Under the pieces are notes generated by a model, which saw only the letters and a list, made by a program, of their open reading frames with translations, searched no databases and had not been told where the DNA came from. A stretch of DNA of 64,000 nt from Marinobacter fonticola (GTDB lineage: Bacteria > Pseudomonadota > Gammaproteobacteria > Pseudomonadales > Oleiphilaceae), in NCBI RefSeq assembly GCF_008122265.1, contig NZ_CP043042.1, positions 2,294,001 to 2,358,000 of the forward strand. The letters run 5' to 3'. Both the position numbers and the translations under genes were made by a program. Below, piece after piece: positions 9,411-17,874 of the stretch; position 1 is the stretch's first letter, and each line of letters starts with the position of its first letter.

Positions 9411-9440
9411 ATAACCGACTAATACTGTTTTAGCGGTTAT
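9411..9440. promoter_or_regulatory. Inverted repeat in the epimerase/LysR divergent promoter, candidate autoregulatory operator
   Basis: ATAACCG (9411-9417) and CGGTTAT (9434-9440) are perfect inverted arms with a 16-bp spacer. They sit between two divergent starts (9300 and 9479), the classical place for a LysR-type operator. It resembles the araF-upstream palindrome. Confidence 0.5.
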
Positions 9441-9478
9441 TCGATACTCGTTCAGTTATCAGTAAGGCAGGCCCGCCC

Positions 9479-10456
9479 ATGGCAAGACTCAACGACGACT
9501 GGTTTCTACGCGCCCGGCTCAAGATGCGGCACCTCCAGCTCTTCCTCGCCATCGACGAGCACCGCAACCTGCACCGCGCGGCCGAGAGCCTGTCCATGAA
9601 CCAGCCGGCGGCGTCAAAATTGCTGAACGATCTGGAGGTTCAGCTGGATGTGGTGTTGTTCGACCGCCATCCGCGGGGTATGACCCCGAACTGGTATGGC
9701 GAAGTCATGGTGCGTCACGCACGTAGCATCGTTTCCCAGCTCAACCACACGGGTGAGGAAATCAACGCCATGCGTCAGGGCAATGCCGGTGTCGTGGCTG
9801 TGGGCGCGGTGATGGCGCCCGCCGTCACCATTCTCACCAGTGCAGTGGAGCGGGTACACCGGGCTTTGCCAGGGCTCAAGGTGCGGATCGACGTGGACGT
9901 GAGTAAGCGGCTGGTGCCGCGACTGATCGAGGGCGAGTTCGATTTCGTGGTTAGCCGGATTCCGGAAGGATTTACCGCCGAGCGTTTTGTTTTCGAGGAA
10001 ATCGGCGAGGAAGATATCTGTATTGTCTGCCGCGAGGGCCATCCGGCCATGACTGACACTCCAACGCGCCTGGAGAATCTGACCGCCTATCCCTGGTCAC
10101 TGCAGCCGCCAGGCGCCCTACTGCGTCAGCGGGTCGATAACTTGTTTCTGCATCATGGCGCGGAGCCGCCGAAATACATCGTGGACACGCCGGATTTCCT
10201 GGTTTCTCTGGCACTGGTGGACAAGTCAGATACGCTCACCGTGACGACCCGGCAAGTGGCGGAAATGGTCTGTGCGCCCCAGCGTTTCAGTATCCTTCCC
10301 TTTGGTGAACCCATCCGGGTGCAACCCTATGGCCTGGTTAGCCTGCGGGACAAGCGCCTCTCCCCCGGTGCCGCCGCCTTACTGGACACCTTGCGGGGAA
10401 TCATCAGCGAAACCGATACTGGAGCGTTGGACGGGGCTCAGGGGTTATTCCAATAA
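9479..10456 (+). CDS. LysR family transcriptional regulator, GbpR-like (sugar-responsive)
   Basis: 325-residue LysR regulator. An N-terminal winged helix-turn-helix lies at about residues 15-75 (MRHLQLFLAIDEHRNLHRAA, then NQPAASKLLNDLE, FDRHPRGMTPNWYGE). A periplasmic-binding-protein-like effector domain follows. The opening LKMRHLQLF and the HRNLHRAAE helix resemble Agrobacterium GbpR, which governs galactose/arabinose import. It is divergent from the epimerase, so it probably regulates the arabinose genes and itself, with a sugar or sugar acid as inducer. The gene ends inside a 19-bp tandem repeat. The true inducer is unknown. Confidence 0.88.
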   Translation: MARLNDDWFLRARLKMRHLQLFLAIDEHRNLHRAAESLSMNQPAASKLLNDLEVQLDVVLFDRHPRGMTPNWYGEVMVRHARSIVSQLNHTGEEINAMRQGNAGVVAVGAVMAPAVTILTSAVERVHRALPGLKVRIDVDVSKRLVPRLIEGEFDFVVSRIPEGFTAERFVFEEIGEEDICIVCREGHPAMTDTPTRLENLTAYPWSLQPPGALLRQRVDNLFLHHGAEPPKYIVDTPDFLVSLALVDKSDTLTVTTRQVAEMVCAPQRFSILPFGEPIRVQPYGLVSLRDKRLSPGAAALLDTLRGIISETDTGALDGAQGLFQ

Positions 10457-10520
10457 CCAAGGTTTATCCCAATAGTTAGAGCTTGTCCCAATAGTTAGGA
10501 CTTGTGCCAATAAAAGGGAT
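10445..10520. repeat. Four-copy 19-bp tandem repeat across two convergent 3-prime ends
   Basis: Four direct 19-bp units start at 10445, 10464, 10483 and 10502. Each contains the core CCAATA. Units two and three differ at only a few positions (TTATCCCAATAGTTAGAGC and TTGTCCCAATAGTTAGGAC). The stop codon of the LysR gene lies in unit one and that of the dehydrogenase in unit three, so the repeat forms the whole intergenic space. Confidence 0.88.
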
Positions 10521-11451
10521 CCACAGTCATTCGCTCGCTAAGCAGAAAGGCATCCGCAACGTGCTGCAGCGGCGTGGTATCCACCTCGATGCTCGCGGAA
10601 TCCACAAGCTCGGCAAAGCGCTGGTAAAGACCCGGATACTCCCGTTCCTCGTCGTCATGCCGTAGCGTTCCATCGATAAACAGCTGGCTACCGCCCTTGG
10701 ACAGCGTCAAACGCCCTTCTTCGGTGATGACGTGGATATCCCAAAGCTGCGGTCCGGTCTGGCGGGAATCGAAACTGGCGGTCACCGGATAACCGGCGAT
10801 GCTTTCGAAGCTCAGGTTGGCTGCAATCGGTGTCTGCCGGTTGGATGGCACTTCCAGGACACCCTGACGCAGAAAGAACCCATCGGCCAGGATAGCGGTC
10901 GCGATCGACAAACCATTGATGCCCGGATCGAAGACGCCCATTCCGCCGGGTTCCCAGATCCAATCCTGATTCGGGTGCCAGACGCGAACATCTTCCTTCC
11001 ACTCGATTTCGACGCGGCGCACCTTCTGACTGGCCAACCATGCCCGCGCAGGTTCTACGGCGGGCGCGAACCGCGAATGCCAGGCCGCGAACAGCGTCTT
11101 ACCCGCGGATTCAGCCTGGCGACGCAGGGCATCGACCTCGCCCAGTGTCGTGCCCGGCGGCTTTTCCAGCATAACGTGCTTGTCTTGCGCCAATGCCCGG
11201 CAGGCCAGTGAATAGCGCACGGACGGCGGCACACAAAGGCTGACGGCGTCGAGATCCGGAACGGCTTCCAGCATTGCCTCGAGCGTTGGAAAGTGGGCAA
11301 CGCCCTCCGGCGCATTGCCACCTGGATCGGCGACAGCCTTGAGCTGGTAGGCGGGGTTATCCCTAAGAGCCGGAAAATGCTGGTCTTGAGCGATTTTGCC
11401 GAAACCGACAATACCCAATTTGATGGCGGACCCCGCACTGGTAGCAAACAT
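10495..11451 (-). CDS. L-arabinose 1-dehydrogenase, Gfo/Idh/MocA family
   Basis: NAD(P)-dependent dehydrogenase that oxidises L-arabinose (or D-galactose) to the lactone, the first step of the oxidative pathway. The Rossmann motif is at residues 11-20 (KLGIVGFGKI). The family EKPPG motif, with the conserved Lys, is at 96-100. WEPGGMGVFDPGINGLSI and the preceding EIEWKEDVRVWHP match Azospirillum L-arabinose dehydrogenase strikingly. I use the ATG at 11451 (318 residues); an ATG at 11487 adds twelve residues with no ribosome site. It is convergent with the LysR gene and separate from the main leftward operon. The lactonase of the next step is not in the window. Confidence 0.88.
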   Translation of the reverse strand: MFATSAGSAIKLGIVGFGKIAQDQHFPALRDNPAYQLKAVADPGGNAPEGVAHFPTLEAMLEAVPDLDAVSLCVPPSVRYSLACRALAQDKHVMLEKPPGTTLGEVDALRRQAESAGKTLFAAWHSRFAPAVEPARAWLASQKVRRVEIEWKEDVRVWHPNQDWIWEPGGMGVFDPGINGLSIATAILADGFFLRQGVLEVPSNRQTPIAANLSFESIAGYPVTASFDSRQTGPQLWDIHVITEEGRLTLSKGGSQLFIDGTLRHDDEEREYPGLYQRFAELVDSASIEVDTTPLQHVADAFLLSERMTVDPFYWHKS

Positions 11452-11704
11452 AGTGGACTTACTCTGAAAAAACCGAAGCCTAACCATAACGATGAAATGG
11501 CTTATGTTCTAATAGCGATTTGGATAAGCATTGATATCGATTCTGCAATCAGCCCAGCTTACCCTCCCAGTTAGGCTTGTTTGTGCCTCGGAATGCAGAA
11601 AGTCGCGGTCTTCCGGAAACACCAAGTATGGGATTTTTTTGCGTCCGGTTCCGCGAGCTATCACAGTAGACTCACCAGCCCAGACTTCGATGAGGTCAAA
11701 GGAT

Positions 11705-13822
11705 ATGAGGCTAACGGACTTTATCCGTTCAAGTTTAGAGGAGATTCTCCAGGCGTGGGAAAAGAACGCAGCCGCCATTCTCCCGGACAGGAACTACACC
11801 CGGGACGAGTTGCGTGACCACGTTCGCCATATGCTAATGGGCATTACAGCCGATATGGAGCGGCCGCTGACCGAGCTTGAACAAAATGAACGTTCTCAAG
11901 GTTTCGGCCCGAGGCCCGAGAGTGAGACGTCGGCTCAGATTCATGGCGCTGAGCGGCAGGACCTGGGTGCCGACATTGTACAGGTCGCGACGGAATTTAG
12001 AGCGTTGAGAACCACCATTATCCAACTCTGGCAGAAAGGGGGTAGGACGGAGCTAGAGACGGCCGACGTTGACGATATCGTTCGTTTCTACGAAGCGATT
12101 GATCAGGCGCTGGTCGAATCGGTAGACCGCTATGCCCATGAAAAGGAAAAGCAGGGCCGGCTGTTCGAAACGATGCTTGCATCCCTCCCCGACCCGTGTT
12201 GCGTGTTGGGTCTCGATGGTCGCTTCCTTTATGCAAACCGAACCATGGCCGATCTCTGTGGCTTAACACGAACCGAACTGGTGGGCCGAAAATTCGAAGA
12301 GTTCAAGCTGCATACGTCATACAACGGCTTGGACCCGCTACAACAGGTCATTTCCAGTAAAAAGGAAGTGCGCGGCGACATCGAGATTGGCGCACACGCC
12401 GAACGCGCACGCCACTTCGAGTATGTCTATTCGCCCGTATTGGATGCCCACGATAATGTCGAAGCAGTTTCAGGCATCGCGCACGACGTTACCGAACGCA
12501 AGCAGTCCGAAGCGACAATATGGCATCACGCGAATTATGACCACTTGACCGATGTACCCAACCGGCGCCTATTCATTGATCGGCTCAACCAACACGCCAG
12601 CCACTCCGTACGCACCGGCGAGCCATTTGCCGTGCTGTTTATCGACCTGGATCGTTTCAAGGAAGTCAACGATCAACTGGGGCACGATGCGGGGGATCGC
12701 CTACTACAGATCGTTGCCCGGAGGATAGAGTCCCATATACGACAGAGCGACACGGTTGCCCGCCTTGGCGGCGATGAGTTTACCGTGCTGTTGCTCAATG
12801 CGGGCTCCCGCGAAGACGTCGAGCAGATCGCCAGCAGCATTCTCCGGGACCTGGCGAAGCCATTCTATTTGAATAATGATGGTGTAACGATTTCCGGTAG
12901 CATCGGTATCACGCTGCTCCCCAATGATGCGCAAACCGTCAAACAGTTGATGAACAATGCGGACCAAGCGATGTACCTGGCCAAGAGCGCCGGGCGCAAT
13001 CAACTCTGTTTTTTCGAAGACGTCATGGCTCACGCCGTAACGGCTCGTCAGGAGCTTGTAGGCTACCTCCGGGCGGCACCGGAGAAGGGTGAGTTGTGCC
13101 TCCACTATCAGCCGATTGTCGACTTGAAGACAGGGCGTATTGCAAAGGCCGAAGCCCTGTTGCGTTGGCATCACCCTGTGCGGGGTTTGCTCGCTCCCGG
13201 CGAATTTCTCGAGCTGGCTGAAGAAGCCGGTCTGATGGAAACGCTTGAGAACTGGGTATTTTCGGAAGTTGCCGCCGATGTCCAACACTGGGGTATGCTT
13301 TCTCAGGAACCGTTTCAGGTGACGATCAACACCTCTCCGTTGCAGTTCATGCATAACGATCATATCAAGCCATGGGAGCCGCACTTGGGCGCCTTTGCCG
13401 AATCAAGTACGTCTATCGCGGTCGAACTCTCGGAGAGCGTTTTCCTGCAGGATTCAGCTCACCTCGACGAGCGTTTCTCAACGCTCCACAAGGCTGGCAT
13501 TCAACTCGCGCTGGACGATTTCGGCACCGGTTATTCATCCCTGGCTTACCTCAAGCGATTCGATATCAACTATCTCAAGATCGACCCGTCCTTTGTCAGG
13601 GATGACGGTACGAACCCCAGCAACAAGGCGATTGCCGAGACCATTGTCGTTATGGCTCATAAACTGGGACTGCAGGTGGTGGCCGAAGGCGTCGAGACTG
13701 AAGCGCAGCGTGACTGGCTGAAAGAAGCCGGATGTGACTACGCCCAAGGATTCCTGTTTTCGCATCCAATGCCGGCCGTCTCCATGGAGCTGCTGCTAAA
13801 AAGCGGGCGTGCATTTCACTAA
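11705..13822 (+). CDS. PAS-GGDEF-EAL cyclic-di-GMP enzyme with a helical N-terminal sensor
   Basis: 705-residue cytoplasmic signalling enzyme. Residues 1-150 form a helical domain resembling RsbRD/RsbU-type sensory domains, followed by a PAS domain (about 150-260). The GGDEF domain has an intact RLGGDEF motif near residue 355, with an RQSD inhibitory site five residues before it. The EAL domain has [10 protein letters not shown] near residue 482, [17 protein letters not shown] and AEGVE. Both catalytic sites look competent, so it could make and break c-di-GMP, with product inhibition. No membrane segment is seen. The start at 11705 is favoured by GAGG nine bases upstream; longer in-frame starts lack one. 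Which activity dominates cannot be told. Confidence 0.93.
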   Translation: MRLTDFIRSSLEEILQAWEKNAAAILPDRNYTRDELRDHVRHMLMGITADMERPLTELEQNERSQGFGPRPESETSAQIHGAERQDLGADIVQVATEFRALRTTIIQLWQKGGRTELETADVDDIVRFYEAIDQALVESVDRYAHEKEKQGRLFETMLASLPDPCCVLGLDGRFLYANRTMADLCGLTRTELVGRKFEEFKLHTSYNGLDPLQQVISSKKEVRGDIEIGAHAERARHFEYVYSPVLDAHDNVEAVSGIAHDVTERKQSEATIWHHANYDHLTDVPNRRLFIDRLNQHASHSVRTGEPFAVLFIDLDRFKEVNDQLGHDAGDRLLQIVARRIESHIRQSDTVARLGGDEFTVLLLNAGSREDVEQIASSILRDLAKPFYLNNDGVTISGSIGITLLPNDAQTVKQLMNNADQAMYLAKSAGRNQLCFFEDVMAHAVTARQELVGYLRAAPEKGELCLHYQPIVDLKTGRIAKAEALLRWHHPVRGLLAPGEFLELAEEAGLMETLENWVFSEVAADVQHWGMLSQEPFQVTINTSPLQFMHNDHIKPWEPHLGAFAESSTSIAVELSESVFLQDSAHLDERFSTLHKAGIQLALDDFGTGYSSLAYLKRFDINYLKIDPSFVRDDGTNPSNKAIAETIVVMAHKLGLQVVAEGVETEAQRDWLKEAGCDYAQGFLFSHPMPAVSMELLLKSGRAFH

Positions 13823-14001
13823 ACCACATTTAGCGGCTACCAGACTGGCAAGCATCGAACCATTTTTTCGACCTGATTTGCCGGCGTCGTTGACTTCTCA
13901 CTATGCGGTCCGGGCTACCGCAGGTATCCTTCGCACTGGCTGACGCGGATATGCCCGCGTCAGTCGTTTTTACTAGTTCTCAGATAGATTTAGCGATCCT
14001 A

Positions 14002-15420
14002 ATGTCTTTATTTTTCAATTTGTCCCGCAACACCCGGCACGTCCTTGTTCTCGCGGTGGTCTGTGTCTTGACCCTGATGTTTTTCTGGCGCTCGGATACC
14101 TCCAGCGCAGTTTCAGTCCCCGTCGAGACCTTCCCCGATGACCGGCTGTCCGGAGTGAACCAAGAGCCGATTCAATTACCGGTAATGGCGATGCCGGTTG
14201 CCGAAGAGCAAAAAAACGCCTTTGCGGCGGCCATGGAGCCGCAGCCCACTACCGAGGTCTATGAGATCCAGCCTGGCGATACCCTCAGCGAAATCTTTGA
14301 AGTTCACGGCGTAGCCGCGAAAACCTTGCATCAGTTATTGGCGGCGGACGCCGAATTCCTTGCTCTTGAAACGTTGCAGCCGGGCACCTTGTTGACCTTC
14401 ACGTTCGACGTGAATAATCAGTTGCAATCCGTTGAATTGGAATTGGATCCAGGCCGGACAGTGAGCTACTCGCGGCTGGATGGCGGCGATTTCGAGCACG
14501 AACTGGTGACTGAACCGATGCGCTGGCATACGGTTCTAATCTCAGGCGACATTCAGGGCAGTTTCTATGCGTCGGGTCTCGAGGCCGGCTTACACAAGGG
14601 GCAAGTTGCGCAAGTGAGCCAGCTTTTGAAAAACAAGCTGAACTTTCGCCGGGATTTGCGAGCCGGCGATACCTTTTCGGTTGTTGTCGGCGAAGAAATG
14701 ACAGCGACCGAAGCCACCGGCAACAGCCGTATCGAGGCCATCGTTTTGCATCGAGGCGCCCGGCCCTACTACGCCTTCCTGCATTCCGATGGAAACTATT
14801 ACGACCAGAGTGGCGAAAGCGTCACGCCCGCTTTTCTGCGCTATCCCACCAAGCACCGTTATCGGATCAGTTCGTCTTTCGATCCTTACCGTCTGCATCC
14901 GGTCACTGGCCGACGCGCTCCCCACAACGGCGTGGACTTGGCGACACCGCCGGGTACGCCTATCGTAAGCACGGGCGACGGCATTGTGTCTCGTATCGGC
15001 AATCATCCCTACGCCGGGAAATACGTCGAGATTGAACACAGCGGCGCCTTCAAAACCCGTTACCTGCACCTGAGCAGAATCCTCGTCAAGCGGGGCCAGG
15101 TAATCAAACGCGGGAAGAAGATTGCCTTGTCAGGTGCAACCGGCAGAGTAACCGGACCTCACCTGCATTTTGAATTCCATGTGAAGCGACACCCGGTCAA
15201 CCCGTTGACAGCGAAGATCCCAACGTCCGCCCAGGTTCCGGAATCCGGTATGGCCGCATTCAAGGGACGGATCCGGCACCAAATGGCACAGTTGAAGGTA
15301 CCCAGCCAGATGCCGGCACAGTTCGCCCGGGGAGCCGGGGCTATTGGCGAAGCCGCCTCCGGCCCCCAACAAGACTGGACGACGCTATGCAAACGTCCGG
15401 GTCAGTGTCGCTATCATTGA
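14002..15420 (+). CDS. M23 family peptidoglycan DD-endopeptidase, MepM-like
   Basis: 472-residue inner-membrane-anchored metallopeptidase predicted to cut peptidoglycan cross-links in the periplasm. A single N-terminal membrane helix (VLVLAVVCVLTLMFFW) is followed by a LysM-like OapA domain (YEIQPGDTLSEIFEVHGV). The zinc peptidase domain follows, with HNGVDLATPPGTPI, then HSGAFKTRYLHLS and GPHLHFEFH supplying the metal and catalytic His residues. Length and layout match E. coli MepM (YebA). The start is uncertain: the ATG at 14002 puts the helix near the N-terminus, while in-frame ATGs at 13903 and 13951 add residues unlike the family. The C-terminal 60 residues are a variable tail. Confidence 0.9.
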   Translation: MSLFFNLSRNTRHVLVLAVVCVLTLMFFWRSDTSSAVSVPVETFPDDRLSGVNQEPIQLPVMAMPVAEEQKNAFAAAMEPQPTTEVYEIQPGDTLSEIFEVHGVAAKTLHQLLAADAEFLALETLQPGTLLTFTFDVNNQLQSVELELDPGRTVSYSRLDGGDFEHELVTEPMRWHTVLISGDIQGSFYASGLEAGLHKGQVAQVSQLLKNKLNFRRDLRAGDTFSVVVGEEMTATEATGNSRIEAIVLHRGARPYYAFLHSDGNYYDQSGESVTPAFLRYPTKHRYRISSSFDPYRLHPVTGRRAPHNGVDLATPPGTPIVSTGDGIVSRIGNHPYAGKYVEIEHSGAFKTRYLHLSRILVKRGQVIKRGKKIALSGATGRVTGPHLHFEFHVKRHPVNPLTAKIPTSAQVPESGMAAFKGRIRHQMAQLKVPSQMPAQFARGAGAIGEAASGPQQDWTTLCKRPGQCRYH

Positions 15421-15430
15421 GTGGCGTGCC

Positions 15431-15676
15431 TTAAGCCTGATGGCTTGTAAGCTTCGTGTAGAGCGTATCCTTGAGGTGGGCACGCTCCTTCTTCATGTCC
15501 AGGAAGTGCGTGTCGTCGGTAGGAACTTCACGGTGCTCAAGCCCGCGAATAGACTTATCCAGCTTGTCGTAGTGGTCACAGAGCTCCTTAAACTGTAAAT
15601 CCGAACCGCGTAGCTCGCGAATCAGATCCTTGTACTCCGGAAAATCTTTGTGCAGTGCGTGATCACTGATCGACAT
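15431..15676 (-). CDS. ydcH: YdcH family protein (DUF465)
   Basis: 81-residue, strongly charged helical protein of the YdcH/DUF465 family, whose function is unknown. The middle EYKDLIRELRGSDLQFKELC and DHYDKLDKSIRGLEHRE define the family, and the C-terminal half (MKKERAHLKDTLY) continues the helix pair. The ATG at 15676 has a very strong AGGAGGG site eight bases upstream, which decides against the longer 127-residue reading from 15814. It is convergent with the M23 peptidase, with only ten bases between the stop codons. Confidence 0.93.
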   Translation of the reverse strand: MSISDHALHKDFPEYKDLIRELRGSDLQFKELCDHYDKLDKSIRGLEHREVPTDDTHFLDMKKERAHLKDTLYTKLTSHQA

Positions 15677-15933
15677 GATTACCCTCCTATCCTCGTGGGC
15701 TTGTCCATACGACTGATGGCCCAAGCGCTTTGCTGCCATCAACCCAAGCATAGCATCCACGACGCTTGCGCATGCCGGGCTATAACACATGTTAATCCTG
15801 CTGCCGCTCTCCACTGCCCCTGACCGTTTCCTCCCTCGGCGGCCTTTCCTGGGCCAGCGTTATTCCCGGACAATGCGCGGAGCCAAAGCGCATGGCTCGA
15901 CCGCTACGATCATGGTGTCGCGTCCAGTATTTA

Positions 15934-16926
15934 TTATTTATGCTGCTGCAGAATCTCGGCAGCGATCTCAAACGACGTCTTCCGTGCCTGATGGTCATAA
16001 ATCTGGCCGGTTACAATCAGCTCATCGACCTGGGTGCGGTCTAAAAAGCGGTCGATCCAAGTTGCTACGCTCGCTTTTGAACCCACCGCGCTCTCGGCGA
16101 GCGCCTGTCCCACCTGTTTGCGCTCCAGCACTGAAGCGACCTCCGCCGGGTCGTTCACGGGTGGTTTCAGGGGTCCTGGCGTGCCTCGTCTGAGGGCGAC
16201 GAATTGCTGCTCCAACGAGGTCATGAGTCGTCGGCCTGCATCATCGGTATCCGCGGCAAATACATTAATACCGGCGGCCGCGTACGGCGCATCGAGATAT
16301 TGAGAGGGTTCAAAACGCGCCCTGTAGACATGCAGGGCCTCCCCGAGCATGTCCGGAGCAAAGTGGGAAGCGAACGCGAACGGTAGTCCCAGTGCCGCCG
16401 CGAGCTGTGCGCTATACAGGCTTGAGCCTAATAGCCATACCGGCACTCTCAGCCCCATCCCAGGCACGGCTTTGACGCGCTGGCCTGGCTGCTCCGGCTC
16501 GAAGTAATGCAGCAACTCCTGCACGTCCTGGGGAAACTGGTTGGCGCCATTCACCTGATCGCGACGCAAGGCCATCATTGTTGCGCCATCGGTACCCGGC
16601 GCTCGACCTAACCCTAAATCCACCCTATCCGGATAGAGCGCAGCCAGGGTGCCGAACTGTTCGGCAATGACCAGCGGCGAGTGATTAGGCAGCATGACCC
16701 CGCCTGAAGCGATGCGAATATGCCGGGTTCCTTCAGCAACGAATCCCAGAGCCACTGCGGTCGCCGCACTGGCGATACCGGTCATGTTGTGATGTTCGGC
16801 CATCCAGAAGCGTTTGTAGCCGAGCCTCTCCGCATGTTGAGCAAGGTCCCGGGAATTAAGCAGCGCCTGTCGCGCATCGCTGTCTTCCGTAATCGGGGAG
16901 AGATCGAGCAGGGAAAATGCGCGCAC
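15934..16926 (-). CDS. LLM class flavin-dependent oxidoreductase (luciferase-like monooxygenase)
   Basis: 330-residue TIM-barrel flavoprotein of the bacterial luciferase-like family, YhbW-type subgroup. Diagnostic segments are [40 protein letters not shown] split by the family pattern, [11 protein letters not shown] and [16 protein letters not shown]. The physiological substrate of this subgroup is not known. The start is a GTG at 16926 with AAGGAGT just upstream, giving the family N-terminus [11 protein letters not shown]. It stands alone, with 55 nt to the next leftward gene upstream. Nothing in the context reveals its role. Confidence 0.9.
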   Translation of the reverse strand: MRAFSLLDLSPITEDSDARQALLNSRDLAQHAERLGYKRFWMAEHHNMTGIASAATAVALGFVAEGTRHIRIASGGVMLPNHSPLVIAEQFGTLAALYPDRVDLGLGRAPGTDGATMMALRRDQVNGANQFPQDVQELLHYFEPEQPGQRVKAVPGMGLRVPVWLLGSSLYSAQLAAALGLPFAFASHFAPDMLGEALHVYRARFEPSQYLDAPYAAAGINVFAADTDDAGRRLMTSLEQQFVALRRGTPGPLKPPVNDPAEVASVLERKQVGQALAESAVGSKASVATWIDRFLDRTQVDELIVTGQIYDHQARKTSFEIAAEILQQHK

Positions 16927-16981
16927 GTTGACTCCTTAATGTCGATACAGGGTGTATACGATAAAGGTCCTGGGACCGCGT

Positions 16982-17677
16982 TCAAGAACCCAGTAGGTTG
17001 CTGAACACACTGGTCAGGATCACCAGGCCTGCGACCCAGCCGATAACGGCGGGCCAGAAATTGGGCATCGGCTGACGCTTCTCGCGCGGCTGGGAATCAT
17101 CGCCGTTGTCAGTCGATGAGCCGCGATGTACCGGATCGTCGAACGGATCGTTCGATGAGCTATTTTCGTTGTGGACCGCCGCTTCGAACTCCGGCCAACC
17201 CAGCCACTGGGCCAGAAAGGCCACCACCGGCTCCGGCAATTCGCCCTCGTCCAGGTGCGGCTTTACACGGGGGTACAGCGCATCGCCAACGGCCTCACGG
17301 ATGTGGTCCTGGTCCGCTGGCGGTTCGGTCAGAATGGCTCGCCAGATCTGCGGATCACGGCGCCGATAGGAATCGTTGAGCATGGCGTCGACCTGAATGA
17401 CCACCTCACGAACGACTTGCTGATCTTCTGCGTTGAGCGCAACGCCAGCGGGTCTGCTGTCGCCGCGAGGCGCTTCGTCGGTGCTTCCGAAGGCGTCGCC
17501 GCTGTCCGGGGTTCGCTGCGGCACATCGAAGCCGGCTTGTCGAAACGCCTCGTCGCGCGCCTGGTCCAGATCGCTCAGGCTATCGCCGGCGGCGAACTTT
17601 TTCTGCGACTCATAGGCCTGCTCGATACGGTCGCGATCGTTTGTAGGGCTGATACCGAGAACTTCCCAGCACGTCAT
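16982..17677 (-). CDS. J-domain-like protein without HPD, C-terminal membrane anchor
   Basis: 231-residue protein of unknown function. Residues 1-30 (TCWEVLGISPTNDRDRIEQAY) resemble helices I-II of a DnaJ J-domain, but the HPD tripeptide needed to stimulate DnaK is not present. A low-complexity acidic linker follows, then a conserved-looking middle block (VVREVVIQVDAMLNDSYRR to WLGWPEFEAAV). A second disordered, acidic stretch follows, with one C-terminal membrane helix (FWPAVIGWVAGLVILTSVF). This suggests a tail-anchored cytoplasmic protein. The ATG at 17677 has GGAG eight bases upstream. It could be a degenerate co-chaperone or a scaffold; I assign no function. Confidence 0.72.
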   Translation of the reverse strand: MTCWEVLGISPTNDRDRIEQAYESQKKFAAGDSLSDLDQARDEAFRQAGFDVPQRTPDSGDAFGSTDEAPRGDSRPAGVALNAEDQQVVREVVIQVDAMLNDSYRRRDPQIWRAILTEPPADQDHIREAVGDALYPRVKPHLDEGELPEPVVAFLAQWLGWPEFEAAVHNENSSSNDPFDDPVHRGSSTDNGDDSQPREKRQPMPNFWPAVIGWVAGLVILTSVFSNLLGS

Positions 17678-17770
17678 AATGAAAACTCCGGAAAAATTAG
17701 GCGAAATGGCCAGAGACAGCCGACGCCGACTCCACTACTATGACAAACTTGTAATGCGGCCTTTTTTGGC

Positions 17771-17786
17771 CCTAATAATAATTAGG
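17771..17786. promoter_or_regulatory. AT-rich palindrome upstream of TonB-dependent receptor
   Basis: CCTAAT, four bases, ATTAGG: a perfect inverted repeat 89 bp before the likely receptor start and in the only promoter space for the three-gene module. It has some resemblance to a weak Fur-type AATAATAATTA core. The regulator is unknown. Confidence 0.35.
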
Positions 17787-17874
17787 CATGTCGCTTCTGT
17801 AATTGGTTTTCCGCCACATTAAGCAAGCGACTCCGCCACACGCTCGGCTTAGAATGATCAGAGAAATAACGACG

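Noticed and set aside
17771..17786. Fur box upstream of the TonB receptor
   Set aside because: The palindrome CCTAAT-N4-ATTAGG matches the 19-bp Fur pattern poorly. It is listed only as an unassigned palindrome.
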